The translations under genes and the position numbers were made by a program. The notes beneath the pieces were generated by a model. That model was not told the DNA's origin and did no database searches. It saw nothing but the letters and a program-made list of their open reading frames with translations. From Virgibacillus_P tibetensis (GTDB lineage Bacteria > Bacillota > Bacilli > Bacillales > Amphibacillaceae), in the NCBI RefSeq assembly GCF_036026595.1, contig NZ_JARZFX010000003.1:124001-188000 (forward strand): a stretch of DNA of 64,000 bases, in the 5' to 3' direction. Below are positions 41,608 through 51,855 of this stretch, piece after piece. Position 1 is the first letter of the stretch. Each line of letters opens with the position of its first letter.

Positions 41608-43287
41608 CTACCAGGTTTTGAATGGTGGTGATCCTGGAGGTGCATTCATGATCATGTCTACCACTGGTACAACATAACCCATCGCAATAATTGCGACCGC
41701 AATAACAATCCAAAGCCCCCAGCGTTCTGTCCATCCTGGTGTTTTATGTGCGTCATCTTCTGATTCTGCAATTGGAAATTCTGTATCCCCTTTTGGTGCT
41801 CTGAACATGAGATGGAATACGATATAAACCATGAGAACGACTCCTGCAAATAAAAGTGTTCCTCCTACTGCCAAAAACATCAAGTATGGATCCCAGCTTA
41901 ATGCTGTTGCATTATCTCCATAAGTGGAGTAAGAAGTTCTTCTAGGTGAACCGAGAACACCTACCCAGTGCATGGCCCCGGACATAAAGAGCATACCTAC
42001 CGCCCACATCCATGTCTGGATAATACCTAATTTATTTAATTTGGGTGTTAGCACACGTTTTGTTAAATGTGGTATCAACCAGTACATAACTCCGAAGAAT
42101 GTCAATGCAACGGTTACCCCAACCGTTAAATGGAAGTGACCTACTACCCATAACGAATTATGAACTACTTGATTTAATTGGTTATTTGTTTGTGCAATTC
42201 CTCCCGCTCCAGCTGGAATAAATGCTATCATTGCAATTACTGGTGCCAAGAAGCGAACATCACCCCATGGTAATTTCTTAATCCAGCCCAATAATCCTTT
42301 CGCACCTTTTTTCCTTCCAGCACGCTCAAATACTGCGAACATTGCAAAGGCAGTCAGTAGTGATGGAAGTGAAATTGATAAGCTCATAAACACATGCATG
42401 AATTTGATTCCTTCTGTGATTCCAGGGTCAATTATTTGATGGTGAAAACCACCCGGGACGTTTAAAACAACAGATAGGATAACTACTAATCGTGCTAATG
42501 TGTCACTGAATAATCTTCCACCGATAAATTTTGGTACCGCAACATACCATGCAGAGACTGCTACTAAATACCAAACATTTACTGCAGTATGGCCAAATGA
42601 CCAGAATAATGTTCTGCTTAGCATTACATTTACCGTTTCAGTCCATCCGAAAGCCCAAGGGATCAACATTAGAACTTCAACTGTAACACCAATACTTCCA
42701 AGAAATAAGAGAAGAAATCCCCCTACTGCAAAGAAAGAAAACAGTGGCAAATGTTGACCTTTGTTTCTTTTCTTCCAGCTGGCTGCGTTGATAAATACCC
42801 CAAGGGCAGCTAGCCAAATACCGAGTACCAGAAATACTAAACCGATATAGAACCAAGGAGATGCCTGCATTGGCGGGTAGAATGTGTACATAACAGACGC
42901 CTCGCCCATGAATACCGTTACAGCTACCATAACTACACCAAGCAGCATGGAACCTAATGCAACCCATGCCAGCTTCCTAACCTTGGGAAGAAGTCCCCCC
43001 AGTGTGTGGGACACTCCGGCGTAAAAATATCCGACCATAAACAAAGTAGTAAATACAAGTACTAAAAGAATCCCGTGTGCTGTTAAGACTTGATAATAAT
43101 CGAGCCATACAGGTAATTCCAGAAGTCCTGCACGATTAAGCCCCTGAAGTAATCCTAGAGCTCCTCCAAGAAACAATACGATAAATGCTAATGATAAATA
43201 GGTTAACGAAATGCGCTTATCTTCTGGATTCATTCCTAATGCTTTATATGTTTTCTCTTTATACGTTTCTTTCACTGCTGTTTCCAT
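41608..43287 (-). CDS. cbaA: ba3-type cytochrome c oxidase subunit I
   Basis: A 559-residue heme-copper oxidase subunit I with about 13 helices. Visible ligands: LTAHGILLVLVF (low-spin heme His), FWSFGHTAVNVWYLVAV (CuB His and conserved Tyr region), HHQ in PGGFHHQIIDPG (CuB His pair) and VGHFHLTVGVTV (heme ligands). The short subunit I and the form of these motifs fit the B/ba3 family. It reduces oxygen at the membrane with proton pumping and high oxygen affinity. ATG 43287 follows ggagggagg. The operon promoter carries a Crp/Fnr-type box. Confidence 0.94.
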   Translation of the reverse strand: METAVKETYKEKTYKALGMNPEDKRISLTYLSLAFIVLFLGGALGLLQGLNRAGLLELPVWLDYYQVLTAHGILLVLVFTTLFMVGYFYAGVSHTLGGLLPKVRKLAWVALGSMLLGVVMVAVTVFMGEASVMYTFYPPMQASPWFYIGLVFLVLGIWLAALGVFINAASWKKRNKGQHLPLFSFFAVGGFLLLFLGSIGVTVEVLMLIPWAFGWTETVNVMLSRTLFWSFGHTAVNVWYLVAVSAWYVAVPKFIGGRLFSDTLARLVVILSVVLNVPGGFHHQIIDPGITEGIKFMHVFMSLSISLPSLLTAFAMFAVFERAGRKKGAKGLLGWIKKLPWGDVRFLAPVIAMIAFIPAGAGGIAQTNNQLNQVVHNSLWVVGHFHLTVGVTVALTFFGVMYWLIPHLTKRVLTPKLNKLGIIQTWMWAVGMLFMSGAMHWVGVLGSPRRTSYSTYGDNATALSWDPYLMFLAVGGTLLFAGVVLMVYIVFHLMFRAPKGDTEFPIAESEDDAHKTPGWTERWGLWIVIAVAIIAMGYVVPVVDMIMNAPPGSPPFKTW

Positions 43288-43304
43288 TATATTTCCTCCC
43301 TCCT

Positions 43305-43772
43305 TTATTTAACCGTGATTGTCGTGCTCATTACCTGATGACCTGCACCACAATACTCATTACATAAAATTAAATATTCACCTGGTTCATTAAAAGTCTG
43401 TGAGATTTTCTGAATATGGCCTGGCATTACCATTGCATTAAGGTTTGTACCAGGTACCTGAAACCCGTGCACAACATCCTTTGAAGTCATTGTAAAGTGA
43501 ACTTCCGCTCCAACAGGAACTTCAATCTGATTTGGACTAAAACCAAATGCCTGTAATGTCATAACAACTTCATATTCGTTATCTCCTATTTCAAAAACAC
43601 CTGGATTATCAAACGGCGCCGTTTCATCTACTTTTTGCGGATCAATGGTTTCCGTATTACTTGGTGGTCCCATACCTAAGGCAAATGTTTGATACCCGGT
43701 AATTACCATTGATAGAATGAGAACCCCAACACTTAAGATCAGCCATATTTCCTCAGTTCGATGTAATTTCAT
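43305..43772 (-). CDS. cbaB: ba3-type cytochrome c oxidase subunit II
   Basis: A 155-residue subunit with one N-terminal membrane helix (about 10-30) and a cupredoxin domain. CuA ligands are complete: His in DVVHGFQVPG (near 102), C137-NEY-C141-GAG-H145-QV-M148. Start at ATG 43772 with ggagggaaaat. It lies between the small subunit gene and subunit I, 17 bp before the latter. Confidence 0.95.
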   Translation of the reverse strand: MKLHRTEEIWLILSVGVLILSMVITGYQTFALGMGPPSNTETIDPQKVDETAPFDNPGVFEIGDNEYEVVMTLQAFGFSPNQIEVPVGAEVHFTMTSKDVVHGFQVPGTNLNAMVMPGHIQKISQTFNEPGEYLILCNEYCGAGHQVMSTTITVK

Positions 43773-43792
43773 TATTTTCCCTCCTTAAACTC

Positions 43793-43948
43793 TTAAACTC
43801 TTATCATGTAAACTACAAATAGTAATACGATAAAAAAGATAATTCCGCCTCCAACAAACACCAGTGAGGAAAACAAAGTACCTTTTAAGGAAGTTTCCTC
43901 ATATTGATCTAACTTTTCTTCAGGGCTGTTAACTTTTGTTGCTTCCAT
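43793..43948 (-). CDS. Small single-helix subunit of the ba3 oxidase
   Basis: A 51-residue protein: soluble acidic start (MEATKVNSPEEKLDQYEETS), one transmembrane helix (LVFVGGGIIFFIVLLFVVYM). Size, topology and position before subunit II match the subunit IIa of ba3 oxidases and the small CbaD-type genes. ATG 43948 follows ggagggtg. First gene of the operon. The stop lies 20 bp before the subunit II start. Confidence 0.85.
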   Translation of the reverse strand: MEATKVNSPEEKLDQYEETSLKGTLFSSLVFVGGGIIFFIVLLFVVYMIRV

Positions 43949-43981
43949 TTAAATCACCCTCCTTGTTTATTTCTTACTTCT

Positions 43982-44024
43982 ATCATATGTTGAAAGGCAC
44001 TCTGTCAAAGTGAACTAAATCACA
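43982..44024 (-). promoter_or_regulatory. Crp/Fnr-type class II promoter of the ba3 oxidase operon
   Basis: Box TGTGATTTAGTTCACT on the minus strand (44009-44024) and -10 TATGAT (43982-43987). Centre to -10 spacing is 29.5 bp, identical to the DUF2249 and radical SAM promoters. Next to it, ATCACACGGGCATGTGAT (44019-44036) forms a further inverted repeat. Confidence 0.75.
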
Positions 44025-44039
44025 CGGGCATGTGATTTT

Positions 44040-44261
44040 ACTAACACAGTAAATTCATGATTATTATGTATTTCTTGTTAATTGTAAATGGCTGAATTTT
44101 AACAAAAACTCTTATTTTATGGCGTTACTCACGTATCTACGCTTTATAAAGTGTTAAACATCAGCAAGGGATAGCTTGCTGTCAGGTTCACTTATCCTGT
44201 GTAAATAATCAATAAATAATGGCGAATTAATGAACAATAATCAAACTGTTATTTCTCCCAA
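44040..44261. other. AT-rich gap, nothing recognised
   Basis: About 220 bp between the oxidase promoter and the family 2 repeat. No open frame of note, no terminator-type hairpin and no RNA gene that I can recognise. Confidence 0.5.
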
Positions 44262-44580
44262 GAACAAAAGCGCAGAGCGCCCGGTTATCACCGTATGCGC
44301 TGAACGGAATCGTATGAGATATTAGTTAAAGGATGTTCGACAAGATCGCCACGTCCTTGAAAAAGAAAAGCACTTTTCCTGCGTGCGATGCATCTCACAG
44401 ATGCTTTCCTTATCCTGTGGCATCGTCGAACTGACCTACATCCTGTATGCCCGAGTGTAACGAATTGGTTTATGTTGAGTTAGATTAAGAAGAGACCGGA
44501 AGGGCACTAGGTGATGGGCGCTTGGAGCTGGACGTGGCTGTTTAAGTGTGAGAATTAATTGCAACCAAAATTTCTTTCTT
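44262..44580 (-). repeat. Family 2 dispersed structured repeat, copy 2
   Basis: Starts AGAACAAAAGCGC and ends GGACGTGGCTGTTTAAGTGT-AGAATTAATTGCA-CC. It contains the 97-bp stem-loop module at 44335-44431: outer arms GTTCGAC/GTCGAAC and inner arms GCCAC/GTGGC. Its right end abuts the A-run of the addA terminator. Strand given by comparison only. Confidence 0.8.
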
Positions 44581-44595
44581 ACCCATTAAAAAAAG

Positions 44596-44619
44596 CCACC
44601 TTCCTTAGTAGGAAAGTGG
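44596..44619 (-). terminator. Terminator of addBA
   Basis: CCACCTTCCT pairs with AGGAAAGTGG (one mismatch), four-base loop; followed on the minus strand by seven T. Confidence 0.82.
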
Positions 44620-44639
44620 ACCTTTTCAATTTATATTAC

Positions 44640-47600
44640 TTATTTACTTGGTACTCTTATAAGCATCTGTTTAGCAAAGAAATACAGATATGTTTCTTTT
44701 ACCGGCTGTTTCCATATTTGTTCAATGGCATGCCTGTATAGATTAAGCTGTGTTTCATATCTTTGCAGAAGTTTTTTTCTAACCAGGTCGGTTACTTCCT
44801 CATCGATTGCGTCTGTTTTATAATCCAGAATAATCCAGCCATCATCTTTTGGTATTACACAGTCAATAACCCCCTGAATTAATACTTGTTCATCTACAGG
44901 ATTCGACCAGGAAGCATAGACCTTACTTGCAGGTAAGGAAAGACTGAATGGCACCTCTTGATATACTTCTGATACTTCCATCATATAAGAAGCAATATCT
45001 GTCTCATAAAATTTTTCGATAGCCTTGAAATTGATAATTTCTGCCTCTTCCCTTGTTAACATTTCCTTCTCTACTAAAGCCTCTACATGCACTTCAACTT
45101 CTTTACTTGTCAACTTCTTCATCGGAAGGTGCTGCATTACAGTATGCATAGCTGTACCCTTTTCAGCAGATGTAATCTTTTTTTCTTTCTGCATAAAGTT
45201 TGGCCTTTTTACGATTGGCGCCTGAAAAGGAGCAACGATCTGATCAGAGCTATAATCATCTTTCATTTCATGTTGACGTTTTATTTCCGTAACGGTTTGT
45301 TTTGCTCTGGAGCGTGCAGCCTCTGCAAATGGATAGTGATAGGAAAGCCGTTCATCAACTATTTTCTTCAATCGTTCATCTTGTACATCTACAGGCTGCC
45401 AGTTCACAATATTCTCCTGGAGGTGCAGATCTTCTTCTACCGTTGTTTCTTCCAGATTCGTCAAATAACTGCCATGCAGAATCGAAACATTCCATTTAGA
45501 AGGATCTATCTGGATTTCATCTAAAACTGCGTCTGCTATTTCCTCTGTTCTTAAAATTGCATTTTCCTTATGGCGAATCAGTGCAGGACCAACCCAATCC
45601 AAATAGGTCTTAGCGTCGATTCTGAAGTGAGCTGGCAGTACCCATTCAGCATGGTCGACCATTTTTTGCCACTTCTGTTGTTTTTTCTCAAATGAAGCGA
45701 CATTTCCAACCATGACAAGCTTTTCTTTTGCTCTGGTGAGAGCTACATATAAAACACGTAATTCCTCTGCAAGCAGCTCCCTTGTTTTTTCCTGCTGTAA
45801 AGCATGGTAGAACAAGGTTGGATAAGTTATTCGTTTGACCGGATCAATAAATTTACTGGCAAATCCAAGGTCCTTGTGCAGCAAATACTTCTGTCTTAAA
45901 TCCTGCAGATTGAACTGCTTATCCATCGCACCTAAGATCACAACTGGAAATTCCAGTCCCTTGCTCTTATGAATAGTCATAATCCGTACAACATCTTCCT
46001 GCTCACTTAGTGCTCTGGCAGACCCCAGATCATCGCCTCGTTCTTCCATTCGTTCGATAAAGCGCAAAAAGCGGAACAATCCCCGAAAGGATGTGGTTTC
46101 ATAGCTTCGCGCACGATCATAAAGTGCACGAAGATTCGCTTGACGCTGCCGGCCGCCAGGCATCCCACCAACAAAGTCAAAGTAGCCTGTCTCTCGGTAA
46201 ATCGCCCAGATTAATTCAGATAACGCACCTTGCCTGGAAGCTAAACGGAATTGATCGAGCATTTCAAGAAAATGATTCACATTTGCCGCTGACTCGCCTG
46301 TGTTCTCTCGATTGAATTGCTTCACTGCATCATAGAATGACTGATTTTTGCCTGCTAGACGAATCATAGCCAGATCATTCTCATTTAAACCGACAATCGG
46401 AGAACGCAGAACAGATGCTAGTGGAATATCTTGTCGCGGATTATCAATTATTTTTAAAAGGCTGATCATAATCTTTACTTCAATTGCTTCAAAGTAACCA
46501 GTCGAAAGCTCTGCATAGACCGGAATACCTTGTTTTTTCAATTCTTCAACAATTATTGGTGCCCACGGCATGGAACGCAGTAATATTACGACATCACGGT
46601 ATTGTAAATCCCGCTGAACCTGAGATTCTTTATCAAAGACCTGCATTGGCTTTGTATCCTTGCTTCCAATCCATCCCTTAATCTTCTCCGCATATGCTCT
46701 TGCTTCTAATTGTGCTTTCTCTAAATCGCGGTAATCCTCGTCTTCAGTGCCATTTTCCTTTTCTTCATCGTCTGCTTCACGGTCAATAATCAATAGCTCT
46801 GGATGTGGGTCCGAATATGGTAATGTGTCATACATTTTATTACCATAAATAAGCTCTGCATTCGCATCATAATCAACCTCGCCCAGTTCTTCGTTAAGAA
46901 TTTGTCTAAAGATATAATTTGCTCCAATTAAAACGTGTTCCCTGCTACGAAAATTGCTTGCTAAGTCAATCCGTTTCGCAGCATGGGCTTCATCGGCAAA
47001 TGCTTTGTACTTCTGAATAAACAGGGATGGCTCTGCATGCCTGAATCGGTAGATACTCTGCTTTACATCCCCGACCATGAATCTGTTGCCGTCCCCCAGT
47101 TGATCGCTTATTAACGACAATAGCGTTTCCTGAACAAGGTTCGTATCCTGATACTCATCTATTAGCAGTTCACTGAACTTCTTTTGAAAATGGAGTGCAA
47201 CTTTGGACGGAACTGGTTGATCTGTGGTTGATGATTCATCGACCAACAACTGTAAGCAATAATGCTCCAGATCAGAAAAATCAACGATCGCTTTTTCTCT
47301 CTTTTGTTCTGTGAATTTTACTTTGAACTGTTTTACTAATTCAGTAAGCTGCTTTATGATCGGTGCCAGCTCACGCATATCTTCAATATGGCTCGTCAGA
47401 TTGCGGCTGAACCAACCTTTTTTCATATCATTCCAGCGTTTCTTATAGCTCTCTCGTAGTACCTTTACTCTTTCCTTTTTTCCTTCATCACAATCTGACT
47501 TCTTTGAGGAGAGCTTTACAAAAGAACTTGCAGTCATATAAGCCTGCAGGTCATCCCAGCTATCAAGATAGGCTAATGCCTCGTGCAATCCCGCCATATC

Positions 47601-48365
47601 TGCATCAATGGCATCGGCATATTGATAAGGACCATCGCTCTCTCTTGTAACATGCAAAGCCAGGGACATTTCCTGCTGCATCGCCTCAAACTGACTTTTC
47701 ACTTCCCGTTTTATGATAGCTAACCAGTGCAGATCTGCCTCCTGCCATTCTTCTGGAACTTCATATTCTCTAGCCAGTTGATCAAGCCAATGATCCGGCC
47801 AAGGGTTTTGTACAGCAAATGTATACAACTTTAAAATCAGATCTTCGACTTCTACATCACTTCGGTCGCTTGAAAAACGATCCACAACAGCAAAGAAGCG
47901 CTTCTGTATTTCCCCTTCTGTTCCATACCATTCTTCAAATAGATCCTCCATTACTTCCTGCTTAATCAAATCTGTTTCCATATCATTGGCAATTCGAAAA
48001 GCAGGATCGATATCCAGCAGATAGGCATATTGTCTTACAACTTCCAGACAAAACGAATGAAAAGTAGTTATCGATGCCCGTTGAAGCAGGGATAATTGCT
48101 TTTTCAAATGCAGGGATGCCGGATCTTCCGCCAATGCTTTATCCAATGCTGATCCCACCCGGTTACGCATCTCCTGCGCAGCAGCATTAGTGAATGTTAC
48201 GACTAGTAATGAGTCAATATCAACGGGTGTTTCTTTGTTAAGCAATTTTTGAATAATCCGTTCTACTAAAACTGCTGTCTTCCCTGAACCGGCTGCTGCT
48301 GCAACCAAAACGTCTTTTCCCCCTGTATAAATTGCTTCTTCCTGTTCTTTAGTCCAGTTTACCAT
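44640..48365 (-). CDS. addA: ATP-dependent helicase/nuclease subunit A
   Basis: A 1241-residue UvrD-type helicase with a C-terminal RecB-family nuclease. Walker A AAAAGSGKTAVL is at about residue 22, LLIDEYQDTN is Walker B, and VMTIHKSKGLEFPVV and ELRVLYVALTRAKEKL are later helicase motifs. The nuclease motif is GVIDCVIPKDDGWIILDYKTD near 1190. With AddB it resects double-strand breaks and is regulated by Chi. ATG 48365 overlaps the addB end by 17 bp. Confidence 0.97.
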   Translation of the reverse strand: MVNWTKEQEEAIYTGGKDVLVAAAAGSGKTAVLVERIIQKLLNKETPVDIDSLLVVTFTNAAAQEMRNRVGSALDKALAEDPASLHLKKQLSLLQRASITTFHSFCLEVVRQYAYLLDIDPAFRIANDMETDLIKQEVMEDLFEEWYGTEGEIQKRFFAVVDRFSSDRSDVEVEDLILKLYTFAVQNPWPDHWLDQLAREYEVPEEWQEADLHWLAIIKREVKSQFEAMQQEMSLALHVTRESDGPYQYADAIDADMAGLHEALAYLDSWDDLQAYMTASSFVKLSSKKSDCDEGKKERVKVLRESYKKRWNDMKKGWFSRNLTSHIEDMRELAPIIKQLTELVKQFKVKFTEQKREKAIVDFSDLEHYCLQLLVDESSTTDQPVPSKVALHFQKKFSELLIDEYQDTNLVQETLLSLISDQLGDGNRFMVGDVKQSIYRFRHAEPSLFIQKYKAFADEAHAAKRIDLASNFRSREHVLIGANYIFRQILNEELGEVDYDANAELIYGNKMYDTLPYSDPHPELLIIDREADDEEKENGTEDEDYRDLEKAQLEARAYAEKIKGWIGSKDTKPMQVFDKESQVQRDLQYRDVVILLRSMPWAPIIVEELKKQGIPVYAELSTGYFEAIEVKIMISLLKIIDNPRQDIPLASVLRSPIVGLNENDLAMIRLAGKNQSFYDAVKQFNRENTGESAANVNHFLEMLDQFRLASRQGALSELIWAIYRETGYFDFVGGMPGGRQRQANLRALYDRARSYETTSFRGLFRFLRFIERMEERGDDLGSARALSEQEDVVRIMTIHKSKGLEFPVVILGAMDKQFNLQDLRQKYLLHKDLGFASKFIDPVKRITYPTLFYHALQQEKTRELLAEELRVLYVALTRAKEKLVMVGNVASFEKKQQKWQKMVDHAEWVLPAHFRIDAKTYLDWVGPALIRHKENAILRTEEIADAVLDEIQIDPSKWNVSILHGSYLTNLEETTVEEDLHLQENIVNWQPVDVQDERLKKIVDERLSYHYPFAEAARSRAKQTVTEIKRQHEMKDDYSSDQIVAPFQAPIVKRPNFMQKEKKITSAEKGTAMHTVMQHLPMKKLTSKEVEVHVEALVEKEMLTREEAEIINFKAIEKFYETDIASYMMEVSEVYQEVPFSLSLPASKVYASWSNPVDEQVLIQGVIDCVIPKDDGWIILDYKTDAIDEEVTDLVRKKLLQRYETQLNLYRHAIEQIWKQPVKETYLYFFAKQMLIRVPSK

Positions 48366-51300
48366 GGGGTTCCTCCTCTCCTCTTATTTTCTCCAGCACT
48401 TCATCTTCTTTCATATCTTTCAGCTTACGGTAGGTATTATTTTCGAGAAGCGGATCAAACTGACAGACAGCATGAAACGGACAGTACGTACAAGCAGTAT
48501 TCTGCTTATGCTGATATGGGTTCAAGTGAACGCCCCCACCTGTCATATCAATTCCAGCTTGCTTCATTAGTTGATGTACATGGGTTTGCAGGTTGGAAAA
48601 CGTTTCATTATCTGCGATCTTAGAACTGTTATAGAAACCGCCATTTTTCTTCATACCTGCTGGAACAATTTGACTTGTCCCTGACTCTAGATTTGTATCC
48701 ATCAGTTTGACAACATCTTCGTTTGAAAGCAATAGCCCTTGCATTTTATATTTTTTAAAAATCTCATACTCAATCTCTTGATCTTCCATCTTTTGTTTTC
48801 CGGAAATCATTGGATTATGAACGTGGAAGTACAGTACACCGGCAGGACTTGCTTTTGCACCAAGCCACTGTTCGGAATGGGACAATACCACATCCAAGTA
48901 GGTTAGCATCTGGAGCGCGAGCCCATAATACACTTCTACTAGATTCAAACCTTTAGCGCTTGATTTATAATCTATAATTCTTAAAAACAAGGAATCTGCA
49001 TTCAACGCTTTATCCACTCGGTCGATCCGGCCGCGTAACATTAATTCGTATCCGTTAGGCAAGGACATCGTTAATGGGGGAAGCGTTTGATCCGTACCGA
49101 AACCCAGCTCTAAACCAATCGTAGAAAAATTACTTTGCCTTGCTTGCTCACTCAATACATAGGCGGCGCGAGCGATAACCTCTTGAAGCTTTTGCTGAAT
49201 GTACTTATACCTGTTTGAGCTATGCAAAATTTGATGCTGCAATATTGGTGCTAAGCTTGTAACAGCCTTTTCTGCATACGCATCTGTCTCAGCTTTGTTT
49301 AATTGGGAGAAATCCCTCCCGTCCAGCTGAATCCATTCCGTGATGGTCTTTAACGCCTCATGAAAAAGATTGCCGATATCAGGTGCATCCAATTTATACG
49401 TTTTACGCTCATCCAGTCCCAAGCTGTACTTAGCAAAGTGCTGGTAGGAGCAGCGGTAATACGTCTCTAATCTGGACACACTGGCTTTTACTTGTTTTGG
49501 ATACAACTCTTTTACTGTTTCTGTTGATAGATCAATCGGCTTATTCTGATAATATAAGCTTTGCAGAACATTGTAGGTTGTACTGCTTTTGGGATGATGT
49601 TCCACATACCAATTCAGGACATGCCACCAAACCGGCTTAACTGGATAGCCTTTTCTATTCCGCGCTAATTGTGAAGTTAACGCTGACCTTGTCTTTACAG
49701 GTGTCGTTATAAATCGGTCCGCTTCCACCAATTCATCTGGATCCTGTAATAAGATATGATCACAACAAACTGGAAACAGCTCTTCCAAACGACCTATCAG
49801 TTGGGAAGGCATTTTTGTTTTTCCTTCTTCATCACTTAATGGATAGCTTACCCATAACCTGTCTTTTGCTGCAGTGAAAGCAATATACATATAAAACCAA
49901 TCATCCAGCAGTTGACGCCTGCTGCTTTCAGCTAACCGAAGGCCATGACCGGCCAACAATTCTCTTTCCCGCTCATTAATCATTCCATCCGCCGGTGGCT
50001 TCATAGGCCAAACACCATCACTAACTCCCAGCAGAAATCCATTCTTTATACCACTTATTCTTGAGCGGTCAATTGTACCAACAATGACATGGTCAATACT
50101 TGGTGGCACATGAGAAAATTTCAATGTCTCAAAACCAGCATCCAAGGTAGAACGGAAGGTGGTTAATGTCATTTTCTCTTCTCCAGCCATTTCTACAATT
50201 TCATCAAACAGCTGAATAACTGCATTCCAGACCTGCTCCTGCTCTCTTCCTTTTTCAATTTCCCCATGTTCATCGAACTGTTCTCTCATTTTTTCTAAAC
50301 GGCTGGGAGCACCAATGCTTTCAAGCAATGTATAGGTAACTTCACATAGTTCCTCCACCGTTTTCACTTTTCTTATTTTCTCATCAAAAGGCTGCAGCAT
50401 AGTGACTACCTGTTTTCGATACCTGTTAATTCGCGTTTGTGTTTCTCTTTCCGAATCTGTTTGGGTCGCCTTGTCAAAACCGCGAAAGCGCTGAAATACC
50501 CATTCCCTGTCACCGCTCCATCTTTCTCTGGAACGTATACCATATTCGAGCACGTAATTTTCCAATTCATCAATAGCATCATCCGTCAACGGATATTCTT
50601 GATCAGACGGTGGAATAAACCCGGTTTTCAGTACGCGGAAAATAGCATCATATCGCCAATTTCCTTCCACTACATCTAACATGGAACGAATGAATTCAAT
50701 CAAGGAGTGGTTAAGCATGGTACGCTTTTCATCAATAAAAACAGGAATACCATAATCACTGAAGATCGTCTCAATCAAATCATGATATATATCCGTCTGT
50801 CTGATAAAGACAGCCATATCCCGAAAACGGTATCTCTCCTCTCGGACGAGGCGGGTTATCTCCTGGGCAGCTCCCTCTACCTCAGCACGTGGATGAACTG
50901 CTTCTGCAATTTGCAGTGGCACTTCCCCCTCATACGCTTTGGCGGGTCTTACATCAAAATTACGTTCTAAATGAGCAAAATACGGCCTCTCTTTAAATTT
51001 CCCATTAGCCAGGTCAAACCGAATTGGTTCTTCTATTGTAATTTGATTTTCCTGTGCCATTTGTTGAAGCACATGGTAGGTTTCTGTTGTCTGGTAAAAT
51101 AGATCCAGTTCAGAAACCGAATCGCTGTCTGGCTTATCTAATGTCAATGTTATCGAGACCCGGCTGCACTTTTTCATTAATGCTTCCACTACAATTAATT
51201 CTTTGGGTGTAAACCTGTGAAAGCCATCAAAGTAAATTTCCGCATCATCAAGCAAAGCAGCTTCGTCAATCTTATCCGCCAGTAACTGCAATTGATCTTC

Positions 51301-51855
51301 ACTATCTATGTAGTTATCCCGCAAAGCTAGTGTGAGTTTTTCAAAGATATATACTAAATCATCCAGTTTATCAGCTAACGCCTCCTCACCAGTCTCCTTG
51401 TGTACATAACTCTTTAACTGTTCCATCTGCAAATGAAGCGTTTCAGGAGTAATATCATAACGTTTAAATTCGGTAATCATTTTTTCCAGCTGATTTAAGA
51501 ATCCCTGCTTCTCCATCGCCTTTTGAAAAACACGCCATTCCCCTTGTTTTTCCTCAATAATTTTCCGTAGCATCATTTGGATTCCGACCGAGCTGATAAA
51601 TTGCCTTGTACTCCCCCCGGTTTCCTGCAGGACACGCCATGCCAGTCGGGAAAAGCTAACAACCTGTGCACGAATACTACCTTCTACAGCTTCATCATTA
51701 AATAAGGCATACTCTTGTTGAAATGTCATTTGATCTGGAACAATATAAAATAGTGGAGGACCTTGTGGATTTTGTATCAATCTTTCTTTAATTTCATCTA
51801 ACGTTCTGCCGCTTTTGCCTGTTCCGGCTCTCCCTAGCATAAATCGGAGTCCCAT
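48349..51855 (-). CDS. addB: ATP-dependent helicase/nuclease subunit B
   Basis: An 1168-residue inactive-helicase/nuclease subunit. An N-terminal P-loop-like GRAGTGKSGRT is at about residue 7. Four Cys of the structural 4Fe-4S cluster are visible: YYRCSYQHFAKY (near 790) and, near the C-terminus, CTYCPFHAVC. Nuclease residues are in RIIDYKSSAKGLNLVEVYYG. Start is ATG 51855 after ggaggg; a TTG six bases upstream is also in frame. Forms a two-gene operon with addA. Confidence 0.97.
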   Translation of the reverse strand: MGLRFMLGRAGTGKSGRTLDEIKERLIQNPQGPPLFYIVPDQMTFQQEYALFNDEAVEGSIRAQVVSFSRLAWRVLQETGGSTRQFISSVGIQMMLRKIIEEKQGEWRVFQKAMEKQGFLNQLEKMITEFKRYDITPETLHLQMEQLKSYVHKETGEEALADKLDDLVYIFEKLTLALRDNYIDSEDQLQLLADKIDEAALLDDAEIYFDGFHRFTPKELIVVEALMKKCSRVSITLTLDKPDSDSVSELDLFYQTTETYHVLQQMAQENQITIEEPIRFDLANGKFKERPYFAHLERNFDVRPAKAYEGEVPLQIAEAVHPRAEVEGAAQEITRLVREERYRFRDMAVFIRQTDIYHDLIETIFSDYGIPVFIDEKRTMLNHSLIEFIRSMLDVVEGNWRYDAIFRVLKTGFIPPSDQEYPLTDDAIDELENYVLEYGIRSRERWSGDREWVFQRFRGFDKATQTDSERETQTRINRYRKQVVTMLQPFDEKIRKVKTVEELCEVTYTLLESIGAPSRLEKMREQFDEHGEIEKGREQEQVWNAVIQLFDEIVEMAGEEKMTLTTFRSTLDAGFETLKFSHVPPSIDHVIVGTIDRSRISGIKNGFLLGVSDGVWPMKPPADGMINERERELLAGHGLRLAESSRRQLLDDWFYMYIAFTAAKDRLWVSYPLSDEEGKTKMPSQLIGRLEELFPVCCDHILLQDPDELVEADRFITTPVKTRSALTSQLARNRKGYPVKPVWWHVLNWYVEHHPKSSTTYNVLQSLYYQNKPIDLSTETVKELYPKQVKASVSRLETYYRCSYQHFAKYSLGLDERKTYKLDAPDIGNLFHEALKTITEWIQLDGRDFSQLNKAETDAYAEKAVTSLAPILQHQILHSSNRYKYIQQKLQEVIARAAYVLSEQARQSNFSTIGLELGFGTDQTLPPLTMSLPNGYELMLRGRIDRVDKALNADSLFLRIIDYKSSAKGLNLVEVYYGLALQMLTYLDVVLSHSEQWLGAKASPAGVLYFHVHNPMISGKQKMEDQEIEYEIFKKYKMQGLLLSNEDVVKLMDTNLESGTSQIVPAGMKKNGGFYNSSKIADNETFSNLQTHVHQLMKQAGIDMTGGGVHLNPYQHKQNTACTYCPFHAVCQFDPLLENNTYRKLKDMKEDEVLEKIRGEEEPHGKLD

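Noticed and set aside
41511..41645. Upstream extension of the SCO-like gene to 41645
   Set aside because: The extension has no ribosome site, overlaps the subunit I gene and hairpin, and destroys the expected N-terminal membrane anchor.
44019..44036. ATCACACGGGCATGTGAT as a second Crp/Fnr box
   Set aside because: The half-sites face the wrong way (TCACA-N6-TGTGA) for Crp/Fnr recognition; it may be a simple hairpin.
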